This document shows positions 43,229-52,580 of a stretch of DNA of 64,000 nucleotides, one piece after another. Each line of letters begins with the position of its first letter. The stretch's first letter is position 1. This DNA is from Hydrogenispora ethanolica (lineage in GTDB: Bacteria > Bacillota > UBA4882 > UBA8346). Made by a program: the position numbers and the translations under genes. Where the stretch lies: the NCBI RefSeq assembly GCF_004340685.1, contig NZ_SLUN01000030.1, forward strand, positions 1 through 64,000, written 5' to 3'. The notes below the pieces were generated by a model. The model saw nothing but the letters and a program-made list of their open reading frames with translations. It was not told where the DNA came from and made no database searches.

Positions 43229-43450
43229 TCAGTCTTTTTCATCGCTATTCCCTAATAAGTAGTCAATCGATACTTCGAAGAACTTGGCGATCCGTACTAG
43301 ATCAGAATAGGCTGGTTCATTCTCGTTTTTCTCATACTTCGAAATCGTTTGCTTAATAAAACCCAATTCTTTCCCAACTTGCTCAAGGGTCAGATTTTTC
43401 TCTTCCCTTAATTGTTTAAACCTTGCTCCAAAAGTGGTGGGTGTTTTCAA
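43229..43450 (-). CDS. XRE-type HTH repressor, phage-like
   Basis: A 73-residue cI/SinR-like repressor (FKQLREEKNLTLEQVGKELGFIKQTISKYEKNENEPAYSDLVRIAKFF). The start is a TTG with GGGAG nine bases upstream. It is divergent from a promoter at 43576 whose spacer is a palindromic operator, an arrangement of phage and mobile-element switches. A TATAAT on the minus strand (43484-43489) may be its own -10 box. Confidence 0.85.
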   Translation of the reverse strand: MKTPTTFGARFKQLREEKNLTLEQVGKELGFIKQTISKYEKNENEPAYSDLVRIAKFFEVSIDYLLGNSDEKD

Positions 43451-43575
43451 AATGAATGACTCCCTTCCGCGTTCAGTATAGCAATTATAGTATGGGTTGA
43501 TAAGTTCAATGCCTTTTTGATGGGTCTCTTCGTTAAAATATTAGGAACTTTTTATAGAAAATGGAAAGATTTATC

Positions 43576-43625
43576 TTGACAGTCTATCAATCATAGACTT
43601 ATGATAAGAATATAGTCTATGGATC
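43576..43625 (+). promoter_or_regulatory. Promoter with palindromic operator (AGTCTAT / ATAGACT)
   Basis: TTGACA (43576-43581), an 18-bp spacer and TATGAT (43600-43605). The spacer contains AGTCTAT-CAATC-ATAGACT (43581-43599), an inverted repeat that would place a dimeric repressor between -35 and -10; a third ATAGTCTAT follows at about 43612-43620. The divergent XRE repressor is the likely ligand. Confidence 0.65.
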
Positions 43626-43638
43626 GGAGACAAAAGTA

Positions 43639-43728
43639 TTGGAAATGGAAGTACATATTGATGCGCTACCGACATTACGCTTACTTTCTCAATCGGCCTG
43701 TATCAAACATCGCCATGATGAGACATAA
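43639..43728 (+). CDS. Possible small ORF (29 aa) under the repressed promoter
   Basis: A TTG at 43639 follows CGGAGA with eight bases of spacing and lies just downstream of the repressed promoter. The product begins MEMEVHIDALPTLRLLSQ. It may be a short peptide or the remnant of a longer gene lost from this spot. No homologue recognised. Confidence 0.3.
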   Translation: MEMEVHIDALPTLRLLSQSACIKHRHDET

Positions 43729-43938
43729 TGCCTGGCAACTTTCTTTTTGACCATCGATTTTGCAATAAGTTTTTGGCCACGAAATAATTGTAGCATATTT
43801 CTTTGATTCATGAGTTTGCAAGTTCGCTTTTGCGCGCTAATTGAACTCAATTTCGTTCCTGTGATGGCTTATATCTTGTAAACCTCTCAATACGTTGCAT
43901 ACGAAAATAAATGGATGAAGCATATAGGAGGGTTTATA

Positions 43939-44247
43939 ATGCTGAACAGTGACAGTCAAGGCATTCAGAAATTTATCCTCGAACGGCTGGTTAAAATCCA
44001 TGACGAACTGCTTATTCATGACCAAGAGTTTCGCGAACTTGGAGAAAAACCTCGTGAGATTTTGAACCAGCTCAGCGCTAAGCTGCCGCCAGAAGATAGC
44101 CAGTTACTGGATGAATACGATAGTGAACGGATGGCACAAATGAACCGCCAGGATGAGCTTATTTACAGTGAAGCGTTGATGGATGGGATTTTGTTTGGCT
44201 ACTGGGTGGCTCTGGTGGGCCGGGGGATGGGGAAAATCAATATTTGA
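43939..44247 (+). CDS. Small hypothetical protein (102 aa), phage/mobile-element-like
   Basis: An all-helical, soluble protein (QKFILERLVKIHDELLIHDQEF, then LLDEYDSERMAQMNRQDELIYSEALMDGILFGYWVALVGRGMG). The final DG-x-x-x-G-x-W block recalls small proteins of Bacillota prophages and plasmids; I cannot name the family. GGAGGG lies eight bases before the ATG. It is on the plus strand 330 bp after the operator-bearing promoter. Codon use is AT-richer than in the flanking sugar modules, consistent with foreign origin of the 42.9-44.3 kb segment. Confidence 0.6.
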   Translation: MLNSDSQGIQKFILERLVKIHDELLIHDQEFRELGEKPREILNQLSAKLPPEDSQLLDEYDSERMAQMNRQDELIYSEALMDGILFGYWVALVGRGMGKINI

Positions 44248-44276
44248 TCAGTTTTCCTCGTATCAAGATAGCTATT

Positions 44277-44690
44277 ATTCACTTTGTGAATAACGGATCT
44301 TTTTTAGTGACTGAAAGAGCTCATTCAGTCGCTCAGCAAGCTCGTTTTGTGAATAAGAGAGCTTGCTCAGTCGTTCAGCGAGCTCTTTTTGTGGATGAGC
44401 AAGCTGGTTTTGTGAATCAGTGAGCTCGCTCAGTCGCTCGGCAAGCTCGCTCAGTCGCTCGGCAAGCTCGCTCAGTCGCTCGGCAAGCTCGCTCAGTCGC
44501 TCGGCAAGCTCGCTCAGTCGCTCGGCAAGCTCGCTTTGTGGATAAGCAAGCTTGTTTTGTGAATGGGAGAGCTCGCTCAGTCGTTCAGCAAGCTCTTTTT
44601 GTGAATAAACGATCGGCTCTGTCAAGCGATTTGTTTCTGCGGATAAACGGTTCCGTTTAACGCGGTTAATGGTTTTGGCTGTGGATAAAT
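44277..44690. repeat. 21-bp-period array 4, inverted homologue of array 3
   Basis: Runs on the minus strand relative to array 3 and shares its order, including the outer TTATCCACAGCCAAAACC end. Five nearly identical 21-bp units (GCTCAGTCGCTCGGCAAGCT core) lie at 44424-44530. DnaA-box-like nonamers on the minus strand sit at 44285, 44348, 44537, 44600 and 44680, the first four separated by 63, 189 and 63 bp, all multiples of 21; the last step is 80. It lies just upstream of the YesM gene of module 2. Confidence 0.85.
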
Positions 44691-44832
44691 CACATTCCAA
44701 TGGAGTCCTAAACCCCTTTCCATTAAATTTCGGGATGATCCGTGAAGGATGAGCCCCCGCGGGTATGGAATAATCATAGATTAACCGAAACCATGATCGA
44801 CAGGACAACGCTATGCCAGGAGGCACCCGAAC

Positions 44833-46578
44833 GTGCGCAAATTCCGCTCGGAACTGATGCTCTATTTTCTCTTGCTCATCCTGATTCTGCTCGCGACCGT
44901 GGGCGGCCTCCAGTACAGCTGGACCAAGCGGACCACCGAGAAGATGGTCAGCGATTCGACGCTGGAGACGCTCAAGCAGATCGACAAGAACATGCACTCG
45001 ATGCTCGGCTACGTCCAGGACATCTCCCTTTTCATCATCGCCAACAACGACGCCCGGACCTTCCTGAAGCTGAAAGAGCGCAGCGACATCATCATGACGC
45101 GGCTGTACGAGAATTTCTCGAATCTGACCGGCGCCGCCTTTATCGCCTCGATCAACATTTACGGCGACAACGGGCTCAAACTGGAGACCGAGGGTCCGTC
45201 GCGGGACCTGAGCGGCGGCATCATCGCCGGCTATGAGCGGCGGATCCCCAAAAGCGGCTATTATATGCTCACCCCCACTTACCGCCGGAACTACCAGGCG
45301 GTGGGCGAGCAATATGTGATCTCCTTTTACCGCCAGATCAATGATATCAACGATCTGACCCGGAGACTCGGCACGCTGCGCATCGACATCAACGAAAACA
45401 CCATCAACCTCCTCTACCGCAACATCCACCTGGGCCAGACCGGCTACGTCTTCGTGGTCAACAAGGAAGGCTTTGTCGTTTCCCATTCCCAGAAGGAGAA
45501 GATCTCCCGGTCGCTCAGGAACGAGTCCTATTTCAAGCCGGTCTTCGACGGGAAAGAAGGATATTACCGCCGCAGCATCGGCGGCCGGGATATGTTGATC
45601 ACCTATTACACTTCCGCCGATCAGGATCTGATCTACGTCGAGGTGATCCCCTTCGCCGAACTCCTGAAGGACACTATGTTCATCGGGCGGCTCAGCCTGA
45701 CGGTGATTCTCATCGCCTCGCTGGTGGCCTTGGTGATGTCGTACCTGATCGCCTCCAAGGTGACCGACCCCATCAAGAAGCTGACCGGGCTGATGCAGCG
45801 GGTGGAGCGGGGCGATCTGGACGTGGTGATCGATATCGAACGCAAGGATGAGATCGGCGCCTTGGCCGCCAGCTTCAACAGTATGATCGGCCGGTTGAAG
45901 CGGTTGATCGACGAGGTGTACAAGACCCGGCTGAAGCGGAAGGAAGCCGAACTCAAAGCGCTGCAGGCGCAGATCGATCCCCATTTTCTCTACAATACCC
46001 TGGACACCATCTATTGGACCTCCCGCCAGGAGAACGCCTCCAAATCCGGGGAATTGGTGGAGGCCCTGGCCAAGCTGTTCCGCCTCAGCCTGAACAAGGG
46101 CAATGAGATCACCACCATCGAAAAAGAGGTGGAACACCTGGGCAGCTACCTGTTCATTCAGAAGATGCGTTACGACGAGGAGCCGCAGATCGAGATCGCC
46201 ATCGATCCGCAGCTCTATCCGTACCACACCATCAAGCTGATTCTCCAGCCCCTGGTCGAAAACGCGCTGTACCACGGGATCGCCGAGATCGACGGGCCCG
46301 GAAAGATCCGGGTGACCGGCGCCGAAGTCTCCGGTGAGATCGTCTTTGAAGTCAGCGATAACGGCGTCGGAATGACCGACGCCAAGATCCGCGAGATCTT
46401 TCAGGAGAACGCCGGCGACCAGGGCGGCTATGGCCTCAAGAATGTCGACGAGCGGATCCGGCTGTATTTCGGCGAGCGCTACGGGATCGAGATCGACAGC
46501 GCGCCGGGCCGGGGAACCCGGGTGCGGGTGCGGATTCCAAAGTATATCGAAAGGAATGGAGCCAATGGCGTTGCTTAA
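44833..46578 (+). CDS. YesM-type sensor histidine kinase, module 2
   Basis: A 581-residue membrane kinase. TM1 (residues about 8-28), a Cache-type extracellular sensor (about 30-275), TM2 (about 280-300), HAMP, then the kinase with His384 in QIDPHFLYNTLD, QPLVENALYHG, DNGVGM and GGYGLKNVDERI. The GTG start has GGAGG nine bases upstream. The downstream regulator gene overlaps its end by 14 bp. It is related in plan, not closely in sequence, to the module 1 kinase. The signal is probably a beta-glucan or mannan oligosaccharide. Confidence 0.9.
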   Translation: MRKFRSELMLYFLLLILILLATVGGLQYSWTKRTTEKMVSDSTLETLKQIDKNMHSMLGYVQDISLFIIANNDARTFLKLKERSDIIMTRLYENFSNLTGAAFIASINIYGDNGLKLETEGPSRDLSGGIIAGYERRIPKSGYYMLTPTYRRNYQAVGEQYVISFYRQINDINDLTRRLGTLRIDINENTINLLYRNIHLGQTGYVFVVNKEGFVVSHSQKEKISRSLRNESYFKPVFDGKEGYYRRSIGGRDMLITYYTSADQDLIYVEVIPFAELLKDTMFIGRLSLTVILIASLVALVMSYLIASKVTDPIKKLTGLMQRVERGDLDVVIDIERKDEIGALAASFNSMIGRLKRLIDEVYKTRLKRKEAELKALQAQIDPHFLYNTLDTIYWTSRQENASKSGELVEALAKLFRLSLNKGNEITTIEKEVEHLGSYLFIQKMRYDEEPQIEIAIDPQLYPYHTIKLILQPLVENALYHGIAEIDGPGKIRVTGAEVSGEIVFEVSDNGVGMTDAKIREIFQENAGDQGGYGLKNVDERIRLYFGERYGIEIDSAPGRGTRVRVRIPKYIERNGANGVA

Positions 46579-47635
46579 GATTGTCATCGTGGACGACGAA
46601 AAAATGATCCGGGAAAGCATGGCCGCCACCTTTCCCTGGCACGAACTGGGGATCGAAGTGGCCGGAACCGCCGAGAACGGCCTCAAAGGCCTGGAGTTGG
46701 TGGCCGCCACCCGGCCGCACATCATTCTGACCGACATCCGGATGCCCCGGATGGACGGCCTGGAATTCATCAAAAGAGTCCGGGAAACCCTGCCCGACGT
46801 GAAGATCATCATTCTCAGCGGCTACGATGAGTTTTCCTACGCCCAGAAAGCCTTGCGCTACGGGGTTTCAGATTATATTCTGAAGCCGGTGGGCGCCAAA
46901 GAGCTGACCCGGGTGATGCAAAAACTGGTCCAGGAGATGGAAGCGGAATTCTCGGCCGAACTCTTTTTGGTCAAAGCGAAGCAAGAGATCGGCCTGGGGC
47001 TGGAGGCCTACCTGAACTCCATCCGGCTCGGCGACGGGAAAAAGGCCGGCGCGGTGCTGGACGAGATCGTCCTGAAGCTGATGAGCCAAAAAATCTCCCC
47101 CGAACAGCTGCGCAAAGTCTGCCTGGAACTGTCCAACCAGGTCCTTGAGGCGCTGCAGCGCGACGGCATTCCGTTGTCCGGCGAATGGCAACCGGGAAAC
47201 GGCCGCGCTTATCAGGATCTCCGCTCCCTGGCCACAGCCGAGGAGCTATACGGCTGGCTGCGCCGGTTTACCGCGGGCATCGCCCGCTATGTGGAGGAGC
47301 GGAAGGATAACGGCCATCACGTGGCGATTCAAAAGGCGCTCCAATATATTGACGGCCATTACGCCGAGGAGCTCTCGGTCAAGGCCGTGGCCGAGCAGGT
47401 CTGCCTGAGCCCCGACTATTTCAGCCATATCTTCAAGAAGGTGCGCGGCGAGAGTTTCACCGATTATCTGAATCAGGTGCGGATCCGCAAGGCCACCGAG
47501 CTGCTGGCGAACAACCTCTACAAGGTCTACGAGGTCTCCGACATGGTGGGCTACAGCGATTACAAGTATTTCAGCAGCGTCTTCAAGAAGATCACCGGCG
47601 TGTCGCCCACCGACTACCACGGCTTGCAACGCTGA
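46565..47635 (+). CDS. YesN-type response regulator with AraC DNA-binding domain, module 2
   Basis: A 356-residue regulator, much shorter than the 514-residue module 1 version because the middle part is reduced. Receiver: VIVDDE, Asp57 in LTDIRMPRMDG, ILKPV Lys. C-terminal AraC part: LSVKAVAEQVCLSPDYFSHIFKKVRGESF and VYEVSDMVGYSDYKYFSSVFKKITG. The ATG at 46565 overlaps the kinase gene. It likely activates the binding-protein promoter at about 47719. Confidence 0.9.
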   Translation: MALLKIVIVDDEKMIRESMAATFPWHELGIEVAGTAENGLKGLELVAATRPHIILTDIRMPRMDGLEFIKRVRETLPDVKIIILSGYDEFSYAQKALRYGVSDYILKPVGAKELTRVMQKLVQEMEAEFSAELFLVKAKQEIGLGLEAYLNSIRLGDGKKAGAVLDEIVLKLMSQKISPEQLRKVCLELSNQVLEALQRDGIPLSGEWQPGNGRAYQDLRSLATAEELYGWLRRFTAGIARYVEERKDNGHHVAIQKALQYIDGHYAEELSVKAVAEQVCLSPDYFSHIFKKVRGESFTDYLNQVRIRKATELLANNLYKVYEVSDMVGYSDYKYFSSVFKKITGVSPTDYHGLQR

Positions 47636-47695
47636 AGAAAATATTCCCTGATCCGCAGGTTCTAAGAATATCCGATACAATCGAAGAATTGTGGA

Positions 47696-47736
47696 TTCTT
47701 AACATCCTCTTAAAATTATATAATGAAACTGTTCCA
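47696..47736 (+). promoter_or_regulatory. Putative activator-dependent promoter of the module 2 transport operon
   Basis: A perfect TATAAT (47719-47724) without a good -35, followed by GAAACTGTTCCA, the motif also present before the module 1 binding protein. A leader of about 170 nt precedes the gene. Confidence 0.5.
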
Positions 47737-47902
47737 AAGCGCGCGTTGCAAATGCCAAGTTCACCCATAAACGACCGGCCCAGGATCCCGATCTTAACAG
47801 CTGAAGACGGGTTGCGGCTGATTTCAAGAAGGTTGAAGGGGACTTGGCACCAAGGAACCGTTTGCGATGAAAACCAATGGACAACGGGAGGTGCCGATTC
47901 GT

Positions 47903-49195
47903 ATGAAGAAACGAAGAATACTCAGTCTGTTTTTGGCAGGTTTGATGCTGGTCGGACTGGCGGGTTACAGCAGCCAGGTGGGTGCCGACAGCGAACCGGT
48001 GAAATTTACCTTATGGCATTCCTATGTGGGTGCGGACATGCGCGCCCCGTTTATGGATGAGATCCTCAAGAAATTCAGCGCCGAATATCCCGACATCAAG
48101 ATCGTGGAAGAGCAGATCCCCCGCGATCAATATCAGACCAAACTGAAGACCCTGGCGGCCGCCGGCCAATTGCCGGATGCCTTCGTCCTGTGGCCGAACG
48201 CCATGACCCAGGAGTTCGCCAAGGCCGGCCTGCTGGCGGACATCAACGATCTGCTGGAACAGAACCCCGACTGGAAGAATTCTTTCGTGGCCCCGGCTCT
48301 GAAAGAATTCACCGTGGGCGGCAAGACCTACTCCGCCGGAATCGGCGTATCCGTCACCTCGATCGTGTATTACAACAAAGCTTTGTTTGCCAAATACAAG
48401 CTGGCCTATCCGAAGACCTATAAACAACTGTTGAACGTGGTGAAAGTCTTCAAGAAAAACGGGGTCATCCCGATCAGCCTGGGCAATAAGCCCAAATGGC
48501 CGGCGCAATCCACCATCTTCAGCCTGATGGCCAACCGCCGGACCGGCAGCGAATGGCTGGACAATGTCCTGAGCAAGAAAGGCGCCAAGTTCACTGACAA
48601 ACAATTCGTGGCCGCTTTGAAAGACCTGAAGACCCTGACCGACCTCGGCGCGTTCAACAAAGACTACAACAGCCTGGACAATGTCCAGATGCGCGATTAC
48701 TTCTACCGTGGCCAGGCGGCCATGATGATCGACGGCTCCTGGGCGCTGACCGACATGATCAGCAAAGCCCCGGATGCGTTGAAAAAGAACATTGAGATGG
48801 GCGTATTGCCTGCCTTCGAGGGCGGCAAGGGCGATCCGAACGTTATGTCCGGCGTCAGCGCCACCGGCATCGTCGTCAGCGCCAAAGCTTCACCCAAACA
48901 AAAAGAAGCCATCAAGAAGCTGATCAAGTTTGTCACCGACAAGAACGCTCAACAGCTGTATGTCAAGAGCAGCATCCCGGTATCCTTCAAGAACGTGGAT
49001 ATCGATCCCGGCAAGGTTGACCCGCTCTTCGCCAAATTGGTGGACCTGATCAAAAAGCACCCGTTTGTAACCGTGTATGACTCGGCGCTCAATTCCGAAC
49101 AGACCGAGATCATCAACAACGGCTTGCAAGCCGTGATGATGGGCATGCAAAAACCCGAAGATCTGGCCAAACAATTGCAAGCGGCGGTTAAGTAA
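47903..49195 (+). CDS. Sugar ABC transporter substrate-binding protein, module 2
   Basis: A 430-residue MalE-like binding protein. The signal region (RILSLFLAGLMLVGLAGYSSQVGA) has a lipobox-like LAG followed by Tyr where the lipidated Cys should be, one base change (TAC for TGC). If so, the protein is released or cleaved by signal peptidase I after VGA. The mature part begins VKFTLWHSYVGADMRAPFMDEILKK, with YRGQAAMMIDGSWALTDM and other typical blocks. The ATG at 47903 has GGGAGGTG nine bases upstream. The following GH1 and GH2 genes suggest a beta-linked gluco- or manno-oligosaccharide. Confidence 0.9.
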   Translation: MKKRRILSLFLAGLMLVGLAGYSSQVGADSEPVKFTLWHSYVGADMRAPFMDEILKKFSAEYPDIKIVEEQIPRDQYQTKLKTLAAAGQLPDAFVLWPNAMTQEFAKAGLLADINDLLEQNPDWKNSFVAPALKEFTVGGKTYSAGIGVSVTSIVYYNKALFAKYKLAYPKTYKQLLNVVKVFKKNGVIPISLGNKPKWPAQSTIFSLMANRRTGSEWLDNVLSKKGAKFTDKQFVAALKDLKTLTDLGAFNKDYNSLDNVQMRDYFYRGQAAMMIDGSWALTDMISKAPDALKKNIEMGVLPAFEGGKGDPNVMSGVSATGIVVSAKASPKQKEAIKKLIKFVTDKNAQQLYVKSSIPVSFKNVDIDPGKVDPLFAKLVDLIKKHPFVTVYDSALNSEQTEIINNGLQAVMMGMQKPEDLAKQLQAAVK

Positions 49196-49340
49196 TCCGA
49201 TAATATCCTAGAAAATCACGAATTCAGCGAAGTTGTTTTGAACGGATCGTCAAAAAGGGTATGGAATGTGGACCGGCTTGAGATCAAGAATGTGTTGGCA
49301 TGATTGAAAACTGCTCCGCTTTCCTGCCCTTTTTTGTCGA

Positions 49341-49381
49341 CCGGAAGAATTGCCTGCAAGGGAAGGGGGCAATTCTTCCGG
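49341..49381 (+). promoter_or_regulatory. Intercistronic hairpin between binding protein and permease, module 2
   Basis: A perfect 14-bp stem, CCGGAAGAATTGCC (49341-49354) with GGCAATTCTTCCGG (49368-49381), no T tract. Same position as the hairpins in module 1, so probably an RNA-stability or partial-termination device. Confidence 0.65.
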
Positions 49382-49413
49382 GATCGATTTATCTTTGGTT
49401 TAGAGGTGAGAAA

Positions 49414-50304
49414 ATGTATATCACCAGTAAAAATAAGAACTATATCGCCATTGGCTTGCTGCCGGCGCTCCTGTTCTATCTGGTCCTGGTCGTCTATCCG
49501 ATTATCCGCTCGTTCTTTTACGGTTTTTATGACTGGAACGGCTTGAGCGCGCCGATCTATATCGGACTGCAAAACTTCAAGGAAATTTTGACGGATGGGG
49601 TTTTCTGGTATTCCTTTAAAAATAACATCTTTATCGTCGTGGCGTCGGTCTTTGGGCAGGTGCCCATCGGACTGATCCTGGCGATTATCCTAAACCGGAA
49701 ATTGAAAGGAGCCCGGTTCTTCCGATCGGTCTTCTTTATCCCGATGATCCTCTCCACCGTGGTCATCGGTTTGCTGTGGACCACCATGCTCAATTCGCAG
49801 ACGGGATTGGTCAATACGCTCTTGCAAAGTATCGGGCTGGGGGCTTTGGCCCAAGACTGGCTGGGCGATCCGCGGCTGGCGATGTATACGGTCAGCGGGG
49901 TCGTGATCTGGCAATTCATCGGGTTTTATATGATTATTTTCCTGGCGGCCCTCCAGAATATCCCGGTGGATATCATGGAAGCGGCGGAGATCGACGGAGC
50001 GAATGAGGCGCAGAAGCTGTTCCGGATCACCCTGCCGATGATGTGGACCACCATCAAAACCGCGGTCGTCCTGTGCATCGCCGGCAGCATGCGCTCCTTT
50101 GACCTGGTCTTTGTCATGACCCAGGGCGGACCGGCCCATGCCACCGAACTGATGGCCACCTATATGTACAACAAGACCTTCTCGGTCTACAAATACGGCT
50201 ACGGCAGCGCGATCTCCCTGGTCATTTTCATCATCAGTTTCAGCTTCATCCTGTTCAGCCAGAAACTGATGGGCCGCAGCAAAGCCGATGAAGGAGGGGA
50301 ATAA
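49414..50304 (+). CDS. Sugar ABC transporter permease (MalF-like), module 2
   Basis: A 296-residue protein with six membrane segments (the first IGLLPALLFYLVLVVYPII) and the EAA loop MEAAEIDGANEAQKLFRITLPMM. GAGGTGAG lies just before the ATG at 49414; the longer frame covers the hairpin and is leader. The next gene begins one base after its stop. No ATPase accompanies it. Confidence 0.92.
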   Translation: MYITSKNKNYIAIGLLPALLFYLVLVVYPIIRSFFYGFYDWNGLSAPIYIGLQNFKEILTDGVFWYSFKNNIFIVVASVFGQVPIGLILAIILNRKLKGARFFRSVFFIPMILSTVVIGLLWTTMLNSQTGLVNTLLQSIGLGALAQDWLGDPRLAMYTVSGVVIWQFIGFYMIIFLAALQNIPVDIMEAAEIDGANEAQKLFRITLPMMWTTIKTAVVLCIAGSMRSFDLVFVMTQGGPAHATELMATYMYNKTFSVYKYGYGSAISLVIFIISFSFILFSQKLMGRSKADEGGE

Positions 50305-50305
50305 G

Positions 50306-51178
50306 ATGAGCACTCAACTGAAAAGCTTCGGTGACGCGGCCCGGCCTCACGCTGCCCGCAACCGCTGGGAGAAGCCGCTGTTGTATCTGGTCCTCACGCT
50401 GCTCAGCGTGGCGACGCTGTTTTGCTTGATTTGGATGTTCTACACCTCCTTCAAGAGCAACGCCGAGATTACCATGAACATCTTTGCGCTCCCGACCCAG
50501 TTGCATTTTGAGAACTACGTCAATGCCTGGCAGACCGCAAAGATCGGGGTCTATCTGTTCAACAGCGTCTACGTGGCCACGGTGGCCATCGTCCTGACGG
50601 TCCTGGTCAGCGCCATGGCCGCGTTTATCTTGTCCAAATTCACCTTCCGGCTGCAAAGACTGGTGTATACGATGTTCATCATCGGAATGCTCATCCCGTT
50701 GCAGTCGGTTTTGGTGCCGCTGTTTATCCAGATGCGGAACCTAAACCTGCTGAACACCCACTGGTCGCTGATCTTTTCCTACACCGCGTTCGGACTGCCG
50801 ATCTCCGTCTTTATTTTGGAGAGTTTCATGCGTTCGTTCCCCGACGCCATTATCGAGGCGGCGGTGATGGACGGCTGTTCGATCCCGCGGGTCTTTTTCC
50901 AGATGATCCTGCCGATGTCGCGGCCGGCCATCGCCACGGTGACCATCTTGAACTTCCTGAATAATTGGAAGGAATTCTCGTTTGCCCTGATCTTCATCAA
51001 TGATGACATCAAAAAGACGCTGCCCCTCGGACTTTATAATTTTTTGGGCGCCTATAGCAGCAACTATGCCGAACTGATGGCCGCCCTGACCATCTCGTCG
51101 ATCCCGATTATCCTGTTGTACCTGATCCTGCAGGAACAGGTCATCAACGGCATGACCAGCGGCGCGGTGAAAGGTTGA
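50306..51178 (+). CDS. Sugar ABC transporter permease (MalG-like), module 2
   Basis: A 290-residue partner permease, six membrane segments, EAA loop IIEAAVMDGCSIPRVFFQMILPM, ending NGMTSGAVKG. AGGAGGGG precedes the ATG at 50306. It is followed after 48 bp by the GH1 gene, so uptake and intracellular hydrolysis are in one operon. Confidence 0.92.
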   Translation: MSTQLKSFGDAARPHAARNRWEKPLLYLVLTLLSVATLFCLIWMFYTSFKSNAEITMNIFALPTQLHFENYVNAWQTAKIGVYLFNSVYVATVAIVLTVLVSAMAAFILSKFTFRLQRLVYTMFIIGMLIPLQSVLVPLFIQMRNLNLLNTHWSLIFSYTAFGLPISVFILESFMRSFPDAIIEAAVMDGCSIPRVFFQMILPMSRPAIATVTILNFLNNWKEFSFALIFINDDIKKTLPLGLYNFLGAYSSNYAELMAALTISSIPIILLYLILQEQVINGMTSGAVKG

Positions 51179-51226
51179 ACCGGAGCAAGGACGGATTTTC
51201 ATTTTCGATAAGGAGTTGTGAGAAAC

Positions 51227-52576
51227 ATGGCTCAGCTGATTTTTCCGAAAGACTTTCTATGGGGCGCGGCGACCGCCTCGTATCAGATCGAGGGAGGAGC
51301 CGCCGACGACGGGAAGGGCGAATCGATCTGGGATCGTTTCAGCCATATCCCCGGCAAGGTGACCAACGGCGACACCGGCGACGTGGCCTGCGACCACTAC
51401 CACCGTTACCGGGAGGACGTCCGGCTCATGAAGGAGCTGGGACTGAAGGGATACCGCTTCTCCATCTCCTGGCCCCGGGTTTTCCCGAACGGACGGGGTG
51501 CGGTGAACCCCCAGGGGATCGACTTCTACAACCGGCTGGTTGACGAGCTGCTGGCCAACGGGATCGAGCCGGCGGTGACCCTCTATCACTGGGATCTGCC
51601 CCAGGCTTTGCAGGAGAACGGCGGCTGGGGCAACCGGGCCATCGTCGACGATTTCGCGGCATATGCCGCTTACCTCTTTGACGTTTTGGGCGACCGGGTC
51701 AAGAAATGGATCACCCACAATGAACCCTGGGTGGTGGCCTTCGCCGGACATTTCCAGGGCCGGCACGCTCCGGGGCTCACCGATCTGCCCCTGGCGGTCC
51801 AGGTGACCCATCATCTGATCCTGTCCCATGCCAAAGCGGTCCAGGCTTACCGCGCCAGCAAGCATGGTGACGGCCAGATCGGGATCACCCTGAATCTCTA
51901 TCCCAGCGTTCCGGCTTCGGACTCCGAGAGCGACAGGGCGGCCGCCACTTTGGTGGACGGGCACAATAACCGCTGGTTCCTCGATCCGGTCCTCAAAGGC
52001 GAGTACCCCGCGGATATCCTCCGCCTCTATCAGGAGCGCTTGAACTCGCCGGTGATTGAGCCCGGCGACATGGAGTGCATCGCCGCCAGTCCCATGGACT
52101 TCCTGGGCATCAACTACTACTTCCAGAAGGTGGTCAAGCATTCGGAGGTCCACCCGATCCTGCAATTTGAGGAAATCAAGCCGGAAGGCTCGGAATATAC
52201 GGCGATGAATTGGGAGATTACGCCGCAGGGCCTCACCGATCTGCTGGTCCGGCTCGACCGGGACTACCATCACCCCGATCTGTATATTACCGAGAACGGC
52301 GCCGCCTTCAAGGATGACCGCCGCGACGGCGGGGTGGTGGATGACCAGGACCGGCTGAAGTTTCTGCAGCAGCATTTCGCCGCGGCCCACCGCGCGCTGG
52401 AAGCCGGCGTCAAGCTGAAGGGCTACTATGTCTGGTCGCTGATGGATAATTTCGAATGGGCCCATGGCTACGGCAAGCGTTTCGGCCTGATCTACATCGA
52501 CTATCAGACGCTGGAGCGGACCTGGAAAAAGAGCGCGCTCTGGTACCGCGAGGTCATTCGCGACAACGGCCTTTAA
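51227..52576 (+). CDS. bglB: GH1 beta-glucosidase
   Basis: A 449-residue cytoplasmic enzyme with the whole GH1 barrel: [15 protein letters not shown] at the start, acid/base Glu166 in THNEPW and nucleophile Glu356 in YITENGAA. The closing [13 protein letters not shown] is the usual sugar-binding segment. Typical substrate: cellobiose or other beta-glucosides; some relatives also cut beta-mannosides or beta-fucosides. No phospho-sugar (6-P) signature is expected with an ABC importer. AAGGAG precedes the start; the ATG at 51227 is preferred to a GTG at 51218. Confidence 0.92.
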   Translation: MAQLIFPKDFLWGAATASYQIEGGAADDGKGESIWDRFSHIPGKVTNGDTGDVACDHYHRYREDVRLMKELGLKGYRFSISWPRVFPNGRGAVNPQGIDFYNRLVDELLANGIEPAVTLYHWDLPQALQENGGWGNRAIVDDFAAYAAYLFDVLGDRVKKWITHNEPWVVAFAGHFQGRHAPGLTDLPLAVQVTHHLILSHAKAVQAYRASKHGDGQIGITLNLYPSVPASDSESDRAAATLVDGHNNRWFLDPVLKGEYPADILRLYQERLNSPVIEPGDMECIAASPMDFLGINYYFQKVVKHSEVHPILQFEEIKPEGSEYTAMNWEITPQGLTDLLVRLDRDYHHPDLYITENGAAFKDDRRDGGVVDDQDRLKFLQQHFAAAHRALEAGVKLKGYYVWSLMDNFEWAHGYGKRFGLIYIDYQTLERTWKKSALWYREVIRDNGL

Positions 52577-52580
52577 TCGC

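Noticed and set aside
44275-46812. 845-aa open frame on the minus strand, with LAERLSE heptads at its C-terminus
   Set aside because: Most of it is antisense to the YesM/YesN genes, which have clear domains; the heptads come from translating the 21-bp array, and no start with RBS lies near it. Kept only as an alternative explanation for the array.
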